Notes: a model not told the origin generated them from the letters alone. Numbered from the stretch's first letter, positions 15,712 to 24,132 are shown. The stretch is 33,906 nucleotides of DNA from Rhizobiaceae bacterium (GCA_016763155.1 JAESUH010000067.1:1-33906); one strand, 5' to 3'. Numbers and translations: made by a program.

Positions 15712-16743
15712 ATGGCTGTTTCTCGTGGCAGACGCAGGGAACGTGAACTGAATTACTGGCCAGGCTTTGTTGATGCGCTGGCTACCCTGTTGCTTGCCAT
15801 CATGTTCCTGCTCTCGGTATTTGTCATCGCGCAGTTTCTGCTGTCGCAGGAAATAACCGGAAAGGATGCAGTTTTAAACCGGTTGAATTCCCAGATTGAT
15901 GAATTGACCTCCATGCTCGCTCTGGAAAAAAGCAGTTCACAGGATATTCAGGACACCCTGGCAAACCTTCAATCCTCTCTCAGTCAAACTGAACGCGAAC
16001 GATCACGGTTGCAGGAACTGCTCTCTGCCGGTTCCGGCCAATCCGATGCTGCAAACACAGCCATTAGTTCTCTACGCACCGAACTGGATAGTGAAGGGCA
16101 AATCAGCCAAAGAGCGCTTGCACAGGTAGAATTGCTAAACCAGCAAATATCCGCCCTTCGCAGACAAATTGGTGCGTTGGAAACAGCTCTTGATGCATCA
16201 GAATACCGCGACAAGGAGAGTAACACCAAAATTGCTGACCTTGGTCGCAGGCTCAACGTTGCGCTCGCTCAACGCGTGCAGGAGCTTAATCGCTACCGAT
16301 CAGATTTTTTCGGAAGGTTGCGTGAAATTCTCAGCGATCGTGCCGACATTCGAATTGTTGGTGACCGGTTTATTTTCCAATCTGAAGTGCTGTTTTCCTC
16401 TGGCGGTGAGCAGCTGAACGAGACCGGAAAGGAATCCATGCTGAAAGTTGCACAAGCCTTGTTACAGATCGGCAAAGAAATTCCTGACGATATTAACTGG
16501 GTATTGCGTATCGATGGTCACACCGATGATATCCCCCTCAGTGGCAATGGCCCGATTAAAGACAATTGGGAATTATCCGCTGCCCGCGCCATATCAGTGG
16601 TTCGTTATTTCATATCCGAAGGCGTTCCCTCCAATCGGTTGGTCGCAGCAGGATTTGGCGAATTTCAACCACTGGTAGACGAAGATAGCGATGACGCACG
16701 ATCCAAAAACCGACGTATTGAGTTGAAACTGACAGAACGTTAG
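15712..16743 (+). CDS. MotB-like membrane protein with coiled coil and OmpA C-terminal peptidoglycan-binding domain
   Basis: A protein of 343 residues. A basic N-terminus (RGRRRERELNYW) leads to one membrane helix (FVDALATLLLAIMFLLSVFV) bearing Asp21 where MotB has its proton-carrying Asp. A long coiled coil follows (about 45-205: LNSQIDELTSML, RTELDSEGQISQ, LNQQISALRRQIGALETAL), then an OmpA-like domain (about 225-340) with IDGHTDDIPLSG, NWELSAARAISVVRYF and a final SKNRRIELKL, which contacts diaminopimelate in peptidoglycan. Coiled-coil length is much greater than in flagellar MotB. With the upstream MotA-like gene it should form a stator-type complex. The next gene, an FAD dehydrogenase 9 bases on, is a separate activity but may share the transcript. 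Confidence 0.9.
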   Translation: MAVSRGRRRERELNYWPGFVDALATLLLAIMFLLSVFVIAQFLLSQEITGKDAVLNRLNSQIDELTSMLALEKSSSQDIQDTLANLQSSLSQTERERSRLQELLSAGSGQSDAANTAISSLRTELDSEGQISQRALAQVELLNQQISALRRQIGALETALDASEYRDKESNTKIADLGRRLNVALAQRVQELNRYRSDFFGRLREILSDRADIRIVGDRFIFQSEVLFSSGGEQLNETGKESMLKVAQALLQIGKEIPDDINWVLRIDGHTDDIPLSGNGPIKDNWELSAARAISVVRYFISEGVPSNRLVAAGFGEFQPLVDEDSDDARSKNRRIELKLTER

Positions 16744-16752
16744 GAACAAGGT

Positions 16753-18408
16753 TTGAGCACAACTTATGATGCAATCATAATTGGAGGCGGCCTTGCGGGG
16801 CTGGTAGCCGCTTGTGAGTTGGTTGATCGTAAAAAGCGCGTTCTGATCCTTGAGCAGGAAGGCGAAAATTCCCTCGGTGGACAGGCCTTTTGGTCTTTGG
16901 GCGGTCTGTTCATGATTGATACGCCAGAACAACGGCGCATGCGGATCAAGGATAATCATACGCTTGCCAAAAATGACTGGATGGGTTCAGCGCAGTTTGA
17001 TCGGCCAGAAGATCACTGGCCCAGAAAATGGGCAGAAGCTTATCTCGATTTCGCAGCAGGAGAAATGCGCCCTTGGCTTTATGAGATGGGTATGCGCTGG
17101 TTTCCCGTGGTCGGTTGGGCCGAACGTGGCGGCAGCTTTGCCGATGGACACGGTAATTCCGTCCCTCGTTTCCACATCACCTGGGGCACCGGCCTTGGCG
17201 TATTAGAGCCATTCATCGCACGCATTCAAGAAGCTGTTACGGCTGGCCATGCTGAAATTAAATACCGCCACCGGGTAACAAAACTAACTACCAAAAACGG
17301 GACTATCACCGGCGTTGAAGGCACCATCCTCGAAACGGATACAGTAGAGCGCGGGCAAAAAAGCTCTCAAAAAGAGATAGGCAATTTTTCCTTTAGTGCT
17401 GCAAACGTGATTGTCACTTCAGGTGGCATTGGCGGCAATGAGAAACTGGTTAGAGAAGCCTGGCCCACGGAAAGACTGGGCAATCCACCAAAAAAAATGC
17501 TGAGTGGCGTGCCCCATCATGTGGATGGAAAAATGATTGCTATATCCAAAAAGGCCGGAGCAGCGACCATAAATGAAGATCGCATGTGGCATTATACGGA
17601 AGGGGTGAAAAACTTCGCCCCCATCTGGCCAAACCATGCCATCCGCATTTTGCCCGGCCCCTCCTCCATGTGGTTTGATGCCGAGGGAAACCGCCTGCCT
17701 GCGCCGTGCCTGCCCGGCTTTGATACGCTTTCAACCTTGAAGCATATTCTTTCAACCGGTTATGATTATTCATGGTTCGTGTTGACCCAAAAAATCATCG
17801 AAAAAGAATTTGCCCTCTCCGGCTCTGAACAAAACCCGGATTTTACATCCAAAAAATGGATAGAGGTTCTAAAAGCCCGCCTTGGAAAAGGCGCCACTAA
17901 CGAGGTGGAAGCATTCAAAGAAAAGGGCGAAGATTTCATTGTCTCAAATTCTCTTGATGAACTGGTCAAGGGTATGAACAAGCTCATCGGAACCGAGCTA
18001 ATCAGCTATGAAAAACTCCAAGCGCAAATAGTGGCGCGTGACCTGCAAATCGAGAATACATATTCAAAGGATGCGCAGGTAACAGCCATACGTGGCGCGC
18101 GGAACTATCTGGGTGATAAGCTGATCCGCACAGCAAAACCCCACCGCATTCTTGATCCTAAAGCCAGGCCATTGATTGCGGTGCGCCTTAACATTTTAAC
18201 GCGAAAATCCCTGGGTGGCCTGCACACAAATCTGGATGCCCAGATATTGGATGAAAACGGCGATCCTATAAAAGGCCTTTATGCCGCCGGTGAGGTCGCC
18301 GGTTTCGGCGGCGGCGGATACCATGGCTATAATGCGCTCGAAGGCACATTTTTGGGTGGCTGTATTTTCTCGGGCCGCACAGCTGGAAGAGCATGCGCAA
18401 AAAACTAG
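16753..18408 (+). CDS. FAD-binding dehydrogenase of the fumarate reductase/ketosteroid dehydrogenase-like family
   Basis: A protein of 551 residues. The N-terminus has the FAD-binding Rossmann motif (DAIIIGGGLAGLVAACELV, then VLILEQE at the ribose-binding acidic end). The C-terminus has the second FAD contact (GLYAAGEVAGFGGGGYHGYN, then LEGTFLGGCIFSGRTAG). This is the FAD_binding_2 family annotated as FAD-binding dehydrogenase (COG3573-like), and the substrate is unknown. It starts at a TTG (16753), preceded by AGGAACAAGG, which is a convincing ribosome site; no upstream ATG fits. The protein has no signal peptide and should be cytoplasmic. Its end is 36 bases from the stop of the convergent ABC exporter. 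Confidence 0.9.
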   Translation: MSTTYDAIIIGGGLAGLVAACELVDRKKRVLILEQEGENSLGGQAFWSLGGLFMIDTPEQRRMRIKDNHTLAKNDWMGSAQFDRPEDHWPRKWAEAYLDFAAGEMRPWLYEMGMRWFPVVGWAERGGSFADGHGNSVPRFHITWGTGLGVLEPFIARIQEAVTAGHAEIKYRHRVTKLTTKNGTITGVEGTILETDTVERGQKSSQKEIGNFSFSAANVIVTSGGIGGNEKLVREAWPTERLGNPPKKMLSGVPHHVDGKMIAISKKAGAATINEDRMWHYTEGVKNFAPIWPNHAIRILPGPSSMWFDAEGNRLPAPCLPGFDTLSTLKHILSTGYDYSWFVLTQKIIEKEFALSGSEQNPDFTSKKWIEVLKARLGKGATNEVEAFKEKGEDFIVSNSLDELVKGMNKLIGTELISYEKLQAQIVARDLQIENTYSKDAQVTAIRGARNYLGDKLIRTAKPHRILDPKARPLIAVRLNILTRKSLGGLHTNLDAQILDENGDPIKGLYAAGEVAGFGGGGYHGYNALEGTFLGGCIFSGRTAGRACAKN

Positions 18409-18444
18409 AGCGCCACTAATTCATCTGCGAATTGCCGCGTAATT

Positions 18445-20295
18445 CTAACCAGTTTCCCTCATGGCCTCGGCACCCACATCAAACTGCAATCGGGCAAGCC
18501 TTGCATAAATGCCGTTCTTTTTAACCAGTTTCTTATGGTTGCCCTCTTCCACAACCTGGCCCTTATCCATCACCAATATGCGATCAGCTTTCAAAATCGT
18601 TGCCAAACGGTGAGCGATTATCAAAGTTGTGCGTTTATCCATCAACTTATCCAACGCATCCTGAACCAGTTTTTCGCTTTCAGCATCAAGCGCGCTGGTG
18701 GCTTCATCCAGCAATAATATCGGCGCATCTTTCAAAATAGCACGCGCGATAGCCAGTCTTTGACGCTGACCACCCGATAACATCACGCCGCGTTCACCAA
18801 GTTCGGTTTCGTAACCATTTGATAATTGCTCGATGAATTCATGCGCATTGGCAGCTTGTGCAGCCGCCATCACTGCTTCACGGCTGGCAGCAGGATTGCC
18901 ATACGCGATATTTTCATAAGCACTTGCGGCAAAAATAATAGTTTCCTGTGGAACAAACCCGATGGATTTTCGCAGTTCCATTGGATCAAGCTCACGAATA
19001 TCGGTGCCATCAAGCGTAATTTTACCCGAATCAGGATCATAAAAACGCAACAGCAGAGAAAAAATTGTACTTTTACCAGCACCCGATGATCCGACAATAG
19101 CGACAGTTTCGCCTGGACGAATAGATTGGCTCAATTCATCAAGAACCGGCATATCAGTGCGTGTTGGATAGGCAAAAGAAACCTTTTTAAACGCAATCTC
19201 TCCCTGCAAGGGGGAGGCCAAAAGTTTTGGATTTTCAGGCGCACGGATAGTGGGTTCTTCAATCAATAATTCGGCAATACGTTCTGCTGCACCTGCCGCT
19301 TGAGATAATTCACCCCAAACTTCTGATAACGCACCAAGAGCGCCTGCGGCAAATACCGCATATAGGAGAAACTGCCCCAGTGCTCCGGCGGTCATTTTAC
19401 CAGCCAGCACATCCTGCGCACCAAACCACATCACAGCGACCACACTGGAAAAAATCAGGAATATTGCCATCGCTGTGAGCAATGCACGCGTACGAATGGC
19501 AAGTCGAGCTGCTTCAAAAGCATGTTCGACCGCTTGTGAAAACCGCCCTCTTACCAATTCCTCATTGGAAAATGCCTGCATGGTACGCACGGCAGAAATA
19601 GATTCGGATGCATAGGCTGTAGCATCAGCGAGCGTATCCTGTGCAGACCTTGAACGTCGACGCACTGCACGCCCAAAAGCGATGATTGGCAGCACAATGA
19701 CCGGAATTGCCCCAATCACAATCAGTGATAGGCCTGGCGCGGAATAAACCATCATTACCAGCGCGCCAATGCCCAATAATGTATTGCGTAGCGCCATAGA
19801 TGTTGTAGCACCTACGGCTGATTTTATCTGGGTAGTATCCGCAGTAAGGCGTGAAATTATTTCGCCCGTTTGCGCCGTATCAAAAAAATCAGCGCTTAAT
19901 CTTGTCACATGGGCAAACACGTCACTGCGAATATCAGAAACCACCCGTTCTCCGAGCCAGATTACGAAATAATAGCGGCATGAACTGGCAAGCGCCAAAA
20001 CCGCTGTGATAACGACCAGCATAGAAAAATAATTATCGATAAACAGGCTGTCCTTGTTGGAAAAGCCATGATCAACCACCCGGCGTACAGCAAGTGGTAT
20101 TGTCAGTGTTGTTGCAGCCGCTAACAAAAGAAAAAACAGTGCCGCAGAAACGTGAAGTTTATATCTTTTCAAATAGGGAAAAAGCCGGGCAAGCGGTTTA
20201 AGAGACCGTTGTTTTTGTTTTGAACTCTGCGATTTGCCGTTTGGAGCTTTGGCTTTGGCTGTTTCAGCCTTCGTACTTCGCGTCCCATTTACCAT
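18445..20295 (-). CDS. ABC exporter, fused permease-ATPase (MsbA/MdlB type)
   Basis: A half-transporter of 616 residues that probably dimerises. The N-terminal 35 residues are Lys/Ala/Ser-rich. Six membrane helices span about 45-330 (for example ALFFLLLAAATTLTIPLAV), with the conserved EIISRLTADTTQIK coupling region. The ATPase has Walker A GSSGAGKST (402-410), Q-loop FVPQE, signature LSGGQ (506-510), Walker B ILLLDEATSALD (526 onward) and switch His in IIAHRLATI. Such exporters move lipids, lipid A precursors, peptides or drugs outward. The gene is divergent from rpmE; that neighbourhood is common in Rhizobiales but does not identify the cargo. Confidence 0.93.
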   Translation of the reverse strand: MVNGTRSTKAETAKAKAPNGKSQSSKQKQRSLKPLARLFPYLKRYKLHVSAALFFLLLAAATTLTIPLAVRRVVDHGFSNKDSLFIDNYFSMLVVITAVLALASSCRYYFVIWLGERVVSDIRSDVFAHVTRLSADFFDTAQTGEIISRLTADTTQIKSAVGATTSMALRNTLLGIGALVMMVYSAPGLSLIVIGAIPVIVLPIIAFGRAVRRRSRSAQDTLADATAYASESISAVRTMQAFSNEELVRGRFSQAVEHAFEAARLAIRTRALLTAMAIFLIFSSVVAVMWFGAQDVLAGKMTAGALGQFLLYAVFAAGALGALSEVWGELSQAAGAAERIAELLIEEPTIRAPENPKLLASPLQGEIAFKKVSFAYPTRTDMPVLDELSQSIRPGETVAIVGSSGAGKSTIFSLLLRFYDPDSGKITLDGTDIRELDPMELRKSIGFVPQETIIFAASAYENIAYGNPAASREAVMAAAQAANAHEFIEQLSNGYETELGERGVMLSGGQRQRLAIARAILKDAPILLLDEATSALDAESEKLVQDALDKLMDKRTTLIIAHRLATILKADRILVMDKGQVVEEGNHKKLVKKNGIYARLARLQFDVGAEAMRETG

Positions 20296-20540
20296 TTTAC
20301 ATTTCCACCGTTATCATTGCGAAGCATCAGCGCCTTTTAGACTATCTTCTCGACATTTGCATTTCATATCTTTTACGGGCTTGTTTAGCGCGCAAACTTG
20401 ATGTATGTCACCCACACGAAATTTGTAGTCTTAAAATCCAAGTTTGAGGCTTAAATACACATTCAATCAAAAACAAGCACTGATTTGGCCATATAGTAAA
20501 TGGTCCCGATCAAAGGGTTTGATTTGGACAGGAAATTAAA

Positions 20541-20762
20541 ATGAAAACCGACATCCATCCTGAATACCACATGATCAATATTGTCATGACTGATGGTACT
20601 ACATACCAGACTCGCTCTACCTGGGGTGTTGAAGGCGATACCATGAACCTTGATATCGATCCTACATCTCACCCAGCATGGACTGGTGGAAACTCCAATT
20701 TAGTTGATCGCGCCGGTCGTGTATCGCGCTTCAACAAAAAATATGAAGGCCTTGGCTTCTAG
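20541..20762 (+). CDS. rpmE: 50S ribosomal protein L31
   Basis: A protein of 73 residues of the alphaproteobacterial L31 type. It opens [20 protein letters not shown], continues [19 protein letters not shown] and [20 protein letters not shown], and ends [10 protein letters not shown]. It lacks the zinc-binding cysteines found in other L31 proteins, so it is the cysteine-free form. AGGAAA lies about 6 nt before the ATG. It is monocistronic: an intrinsic terminator follows 31 bases after the stop and a separate promoter starts the next gene. Confidence 0.97.
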   Translation: MKTDIHPEYHMINIVMTDGTTYQTRSTWGVEGDTMNLDIDPTSHPAWTGGNSNLVDRAGRVSRFNKKYEGLGF

Positions 20763-20792
20763 TACCAAGAGTTCATTCATAACGAATTTAAG

Positions 20793-20818
20793 AAACCGGC
20801 CTCATCGCCGGTTTTTTT
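20793..20818 (+). terminator. Rho-independent terminator of rpmE
   Basis: AAACCGGC (20793-20800), loop CTCATC, GCCGGTTT (20807-20814): a perfect 8-bp GC-rich stem merging into a run of seven T (20812-20818). It lies 31 bases beyond the rpmE stop and ends about 15 bases before the TetR promoter, isolating the two units. Confidence 0.93.
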
Positions 20819-20833
20819 ATGATGAAATTTATA

Positions 20834-20862
20834 TTGACCGATCGATCGGTCAGCTCTATGTA
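20834..20862 (+). promoter_or_regulatory. Predicted promoter of the TetR-monooxygenase operon, placed for a leaderless mRNA
   Basis: TTGACC at 20834-20839 as -35 and TATGTA at 20857-20862 as -10, separated by exactly 17 nt, resemble a sigma-70-type promoter. Initiation 7-8 nt after the -10 falls at about 20869-20870, the A of the ATG at 20870. No Shine-Dalgarno sequence lies between the -10 and the ATG. The sequence is observed; use of the promoter is inferred. Confidence 0.6.
20835..20852. promoter_or_regulatory. Perfect 18-bp palindrome, probable operator for the TetR regulator
   Basis: TGACCGATCGATCGGTCA is a complete palindrome centred between 20843 and 20844, resembling the GACCGATCGGTC-type operators of many TetR/AcrR regulators. 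It covers most of the -35 box and spacer of the predicted promoter, so binding would block RNA polymerase. It lies 17 bases before the regulator's start codon, which suggests autorepression. Confidence 0.8.
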
Positions 20863-20869
20863 ACCATTT

Positions 20870-21442
20870 ATGAATACACGTGACACTAAAACAGCAATCA
20901 TCGAAGCAGCAATTACATTAATGGGACGAGTGGGTGCTGATGGCTTCAGCGCCTCCGCTCTGGCAGCAGAAGTTGGCGTTTCCAAAGCAACCCTGTTTCA
21001 CCATTTCCAAAGCCTTGATGAAATCCCAATTGAAGCCCTGGGCATGTTAACCGGCGAAGCACTGGACTTTGACCTGCCAGACAATGCCGGATTGCCTGAG
21101 TTTCTGGACGCCATGGGTGAAATGGCCTTTGGGTTTCTCGACGAGCGGCGAAGCTTCCTCAACGCCTATTTTACATTTGTCAGCAAGGCAATGTTCGATC
21201 CACGGTTGAAGGCAAAGATGCAAGCATCCCTGAACACGGCCAAAGCGCAAGTTCGTGAGTTGATCAATAATTATGTAGATGACGAAACCCGCGCCCGTGA
21301 TCTCACCAATATGGTGATGATCCTTCTGGATGGCGGCATGATGCACATGATGCTGTTGGAAAACGAAACGGAAGTTCGCGCCATGTGGGATCAGTTTTCA
21401 AGCATCTTATGCAAGGAGTACGGTCGTGAAAATAGCAATTAA
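20870..21442 (+). CDS. TetR/AcrR-family transcriptional regulator
   Basis: A protein of 190 residues with the N-terminal TetR helix-turn-helix: a helix around TKTAIIEAAITLMGRVGADG, then FSASALAAEVGVSKATLFHHFQSLDEI (about 24-50). The C-terminal ligand domain is all-helical and divergent, as is usual, so the effector cannot be read. The ATG at 20870 has no ribosome site and lies next to the predicted transcription start. The palindrome just upstream is its likely operator. The monooxygenase gene begins inside its last codons (17-base overlap), so the two are co-transcribed and translationally coupled; the regulator probably senses the enzyme's substrate or a related aromatic/polyketide-like compound (inference). 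Confidence 0.93.
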   Translation: MNTRDTKTAIIEAAITLMGRVGADGFSASALAAEVGVSKATLFHHFQSLDEIPIEALGMLTGEALDFDLPDNAGLPEFLDAMGEMAFGFLDERRSFLNAYFTFVSKAMFDPRLKAKMQASLNTAKAQVRELINNYVDDETRARDLTNMVMILLDGGMMHMMLLENETEVRAMWDQFSSILCKEYGRENSN

Positions 21443-22616
21443 CGGTGTCGGTATCGCCGGGCCAACCCTTGCATATTGGTTGCGCAAATATGGGCACGAA
21501 CCAGTGCTGTTTGAAAAAGCTCCAAAATTACGCACAGCTGGTTACATCATAGATTTCTGGGGTTCCGGTTACGATATCGCGGAGAAAATGGGCCTGTTTC
21601 CAGAACTGCTGGAAGACGCCTATATCATGGAGCGCATACGCACGCTCACCGCAAGCGGCCGCACCACATCATCCCTGAATGTGCGCAATTTTCAGGAAAT
21701 GACCAATGGTCGCTATATGAGCATCGCCCGAAGCGATCTCTCAAAACATCTATTTCGCGCTTGTGGTGGGGTTAAGACCCGGTTTGGCACATCCGTTACA
21801 GGGTTCGAAGATCAGGACGGCAAGGTTAAGGTGCAATTATCCGACAATAGCTCAGAAGATTTCGACCTGTTGATTGGCGCAGATGGCTTACACTCGCATG
21901 TCCGAGAGCTGGCCTTTGGCGCACAGGAAACATTTGAGGAACATCTTGGTTTTTACGTTACCGCTTTCACACTCCCCGGCTATCAGCCAAGAAACAAACT
22001 AACTTATCTTTCCCATACCGTGCCGGGAAGACAAGTTTCACGCATTTCTCTGCGTGATGACCAGACCCTGTTTTTGTTCTTCTTCTCCAAAAATTTCGTA
22101 AACCAGCAACCCGAGAATGAAGCTGGTGAAAAGGCACTATTGCGTGAAATATTTGCTGACATGGGCTGGGAGACTGCCGCCATACTTTCGCGAATGGATG
22201 AGGTAAATAACATCTATTTCGACCGGGTAAGCCAGATCAAAATGCCCAATTGGACCAAGGGCCGCGTAGCACTTCTAGGTGACGCAGCCGCTTGCGCATC
22301 CCTGTTATCCGGCGAAGGTACGGGCCTTGCCATGACAGAGGCCTACGTGCTGGCCGGTGAGTTAAAGCGTGCAAACGGCAATTACGAAGCCGCATTCAGC
22401 GCTTATCAAAACAAACTGCACGGCTATTTGTTGCAGAAACAGGCAATGGCACTAAAATTTGCCGGCTTTTTTGCACCCAAAACCTGGCTTGGACTGTTCC
22501 TAAGAGACGCAATGACCAATTTTGCCTCCGTGCCAGTCCTTGGCAAATTAATGCTCGGCGGAATGTTCAAGGACAATTTAAAATTGCCATCATATGAGGA
22601 CGAGCAAAAAAATTAG
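21426..22616 (+). CDS. FAD-dependent aromatic-ring monooxygenase (PHBH/TetX fold)
   Basis: A protein of 396 residues. The FAD Rossmann motif stands at the very start (MKIAINGVGIAGPTLAYWLR, Glu at VLFEKAP), the DG motif at LLIGADGLHSHVREL (about 155-169), and the GD motif at RVALLGDAAACASLLSGEG (about 283-301): together a class A flavoprotein monooxygenase. It resembles the TetX/phenol-hydroxylase-like enzymes that hydroxylate aromatics or tetracyclines, but substrate is not determined. It begins with GTG at 21426, preceded by AAGGAG about 7 nt upstream, inside the end of the TetR gene. The C-terminal 60 residues form a helical tail. It converges on the RluD-type gene with 20 bases between stops. 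Confidence 0.92.
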   Translation: MKIAINGVGIAGPTLAYWLRKYGHEPVLFEKAPKLRTAGYIIDFWGSGYDIAEKMGLFPELLEDAYIMERIRTLTASGRTTSSLNVRNFQEMTNGRYMSIARSDLSKHLFRACGGVKTRFGTSVTGFEDQDGKVKVQLSDNSSEDFDLLIGADGLHSHVRELAFGAQETFEEHLGFYVTAFTLPGYQPRNKLTYLSHTVPGRQVSRISLRDDQTLFLFFFSKNFVNQQPENEAGEKALLREIFADMGWETAAILSRMDEVNNIYFDRVSQIKMPNWTKGRVALLGDAAACASLLSGEGTGLAMTEAYVLAGELKRANGNYEAAFSAYQNKLHGYLLQKQAMALKFAGFFAPKTWLGLFLRDAMTNFASVPVLGKLMLGGMFKDNLKLPSYEDEQKN

Positions 22617-22636
22617 TCCGAGAAAATCTTATCGGT

Positions 22637-23695
22637 TCATTTGTGAGATGGTATCTTGATTGGCCAGCCCTTGGGGAACGCTGCAAGCAGCTTTATCATG
22701 TCCTTAGGTGGGTCGGTAACAAACTGCATCGCCTCGCCTGTGGCCGGGTGATCAAACCCCAGCAGTGCCGCATGAAGGGCCTGTCGCCGCAATTTATTGA
22801 CCAGTATCTTCTGCGGCTCTGTCAGTTTGTTTATCTTGGTCTGGAAAGACTGACCGTAAACCTGATCGCCTACCAATGGATGACCGATATGGGCCATATG
22901 AACGCGAATTTGGTGGGTGCGCCCGGTTTCCAAACGACATTCCACAAGTGAAATATCTGATTCGTGATTTTCCTTACCGCCAAGCGCTTTAATCAAGGTG
23001 TAATGGGTCACCGCATGGCGCGCATCCGGCGCGCTTTCGCGCACAACTTTGCGCTTGATCCGATTGGTGGCAGAGCGACCAAGAGGCGCACTAATCAAGC
23101 CAATTTTTCGTGGCGTCACCCCCCAAACGAGCGCCAGATAGGCTCGCTCCAGCGATCCCGTTTTACCATGATCTGCAAATTGCGCACTTAAACCCGCATG
23201 GGCAAGATCAGTTTTTGCCACCACCATGACACCGGAAGTTTCCTTATCCAGCCGGTGAACAATTCCGGGTCTACGCACGCCGCCAATACCGGCAAGCGAG
23301 CCCTTGCAATGGTAAAGCAGCGCATTGACCAGCGTCCCGCTCCAATTGCCAACAGCAGGGTGAACAACCATTCCAGCGGGCTTGTTAATCACGATCAAAT
23401 GTTCATCTTCGTGGAGAATATCCAACGGAATATTTTCAGCCTTAGGAATAGCGTCCTCTGGCTCAGGCACCACTAATTCGACTTTCTCACCGCCTTTTAG
23501 TCGCAGGCTGGGATCAGTGGCAACAACATCTCCAAGGCTTACATTTCCCTGCTTGATCAGGCTCTTGATCCGCGAGCGCGAAATATGCGAAGGCATCTGC
23601 GCTGTAAGCCAGGCATCAAATCGTGCGCCACGGGATGTTTCCTCGACAATCAGTTCTTTTCTTTCGCCCGAGTATGGACTATCAGTCTGGCTCAT
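22637..23695 (-). CDS. RluD-type 23S rRNA pseudouridine synthase
   Basis: A protein of about 352 residues. An S4 RNA-binding domain (about 22-80: SRSRIKSLIKQGNVSLGDVV) precedes the catalytic domain. The RluA-family motif GIVHRLDKETSGVMVVAKT contains the catalytic Asp150. Further signatures are VINKPAGMVVHP and CRLETGRTHQIRVHMAHIGHP. It should isomerise uridines in helix 69 of 23S rRNA. The frame continues far upstream (to 23887), but that part reads antisense into the opposite gene; the ATG at 23695 (MSQTDSPYSG) has GGAAAAAG a few bases upstream, and this length fits the family. The opposite-strand gene starts only 27 bases away. Confidence 0.93.
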   Translation of the reverse strand: MSQTDSPYSGERKELIVEETSRGARFDAWLTAQMPSHISRSRIKSLIKQGNVSLGDVVATDPSLRLKGGEKVELVVPEPEDAIPKAENIPLDILHEDEHLIVINKPAGMVVHPAVGNWSGTLVNALLYHCKGSLAGIGGVRRPGIVHRLDKETSGVMVVAKTDLAHAGLSAQFADHGKTGSLERAYLALVWGVTPRKIGLISAPLGRSATNRIKRKVVRESAPDARHAVTHYTLIKALGGKENHESDISLVECRLETGRTHQIRVHMAHIGHPLVGDQVYGQSFQTKINKLTEPQKILVNKLRRQALHAALLGFDHPATGEAMQFVTDPPKDMIKLLAAFPKGWPIKIPSHK

Positions 23696-23722
23696 ATTTT
23701 CTTTTTCCATCGAGTAAACATC

Positions 23723-24115
23723 ATGAGCGCAGCAGACAATTCTTCTATTCCAGATGAGGAAAAACCCCTCGACCCGGCCGTAGAGCGCGTGCGCAAAAGA
23801 ATGCTCCGTATGATGATCGTTTCCGTTGGTGTTATGTTGATTGGTCTTATGGCTGTGTTGGGAGCAATTGTCTATAAACTTGGACAATATGGCAATGATG
23901 ATACAACCGAAGTAGCAAGCTCGGCAGCTCTACAAATTCCAGAATCAACAAATATTTCCGGACAGATAGATATTCCCGATGGAGCAAGCATCCTGTCGGC
24001 CACCAAAGATGGCCAACAAATCCTGCTCACCCTCAAACTTGCCGATGGCAAACAGCAATTGTGGCTCTATGATATTGCCACCAACCGCCAGTTTGCAATC
24101 ATCGAGATCAAATAG
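23723..24115 (+). CDS. Small single-pass membrane protein, possibly DUF6476 family
   Basis: A protein of 130 residues. It begins MSAADNSSIPDEEKPLDPAV, followed by a basic stretch (ERVRKRMLRMM) and one membrane helix (IVSVGVMLIGLMAVLGAIVY), then a periplasmic domain with a beta-strand pattern (GASILSATKDGQQILLTLKL, WLYDIATNRQFAIIEIK). The ATG at 23723 is chosen because the upstream extension of the frame is antisense to the RluD gene. Divergence from rluD is, from memory, conserved in rhizobia, where the product is a hypothetical protein. The family name is tentative and the function unknown. Confidence 0.75.
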   Translation: MSAADNSSIPDEEKPLDPAVERVRKRMLRMMIVSVGVMLIGLMAVLGAIVYKLGQYGNDDTTEVASSAALQIPESTNISGQIDIPDGASILSATKDGQQILLTLKLADGKQQLWLYDIATNRQFAIIEIK

Positions 24116-24132
24116 GCTAGAGTTAGAACCTA

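Noticed and set aside
14651-16743. Zorya-like (ZorAB) anti-phage defence core
   Set aside because: The MotA-like/OmpA-like pair fits ZorA/ZorB in general layout, but the next genes are an FAD dehydrogenase and an ABC exporter; no ZorC, ZorD helicase or ZorE nuclease is present, and the neighbours are core genes.
20461-20540. rpmE promoter with -10 TATAGT at 20492
   Set aside because: No -35 hexamer resembling TTGACA lies at 16-18 nt, so I could not support the call.
23585-23722. 46-residue N-terminal extension of the small membrane protein
   Set aside because: It reads antisense through the start of the RluD gene and has no family-like sequence; the ATG at 23723 is preferred.
22637-23887. 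416-residue form of the pseudouridine synthase starting at 23887
   Set aside because: The extra 64 residues are antisense to the start of the membrane-protein gene and are His/Asn-rich, unlike the RluD family; the ATG at 23695 has a ribosome site and gives normal length.
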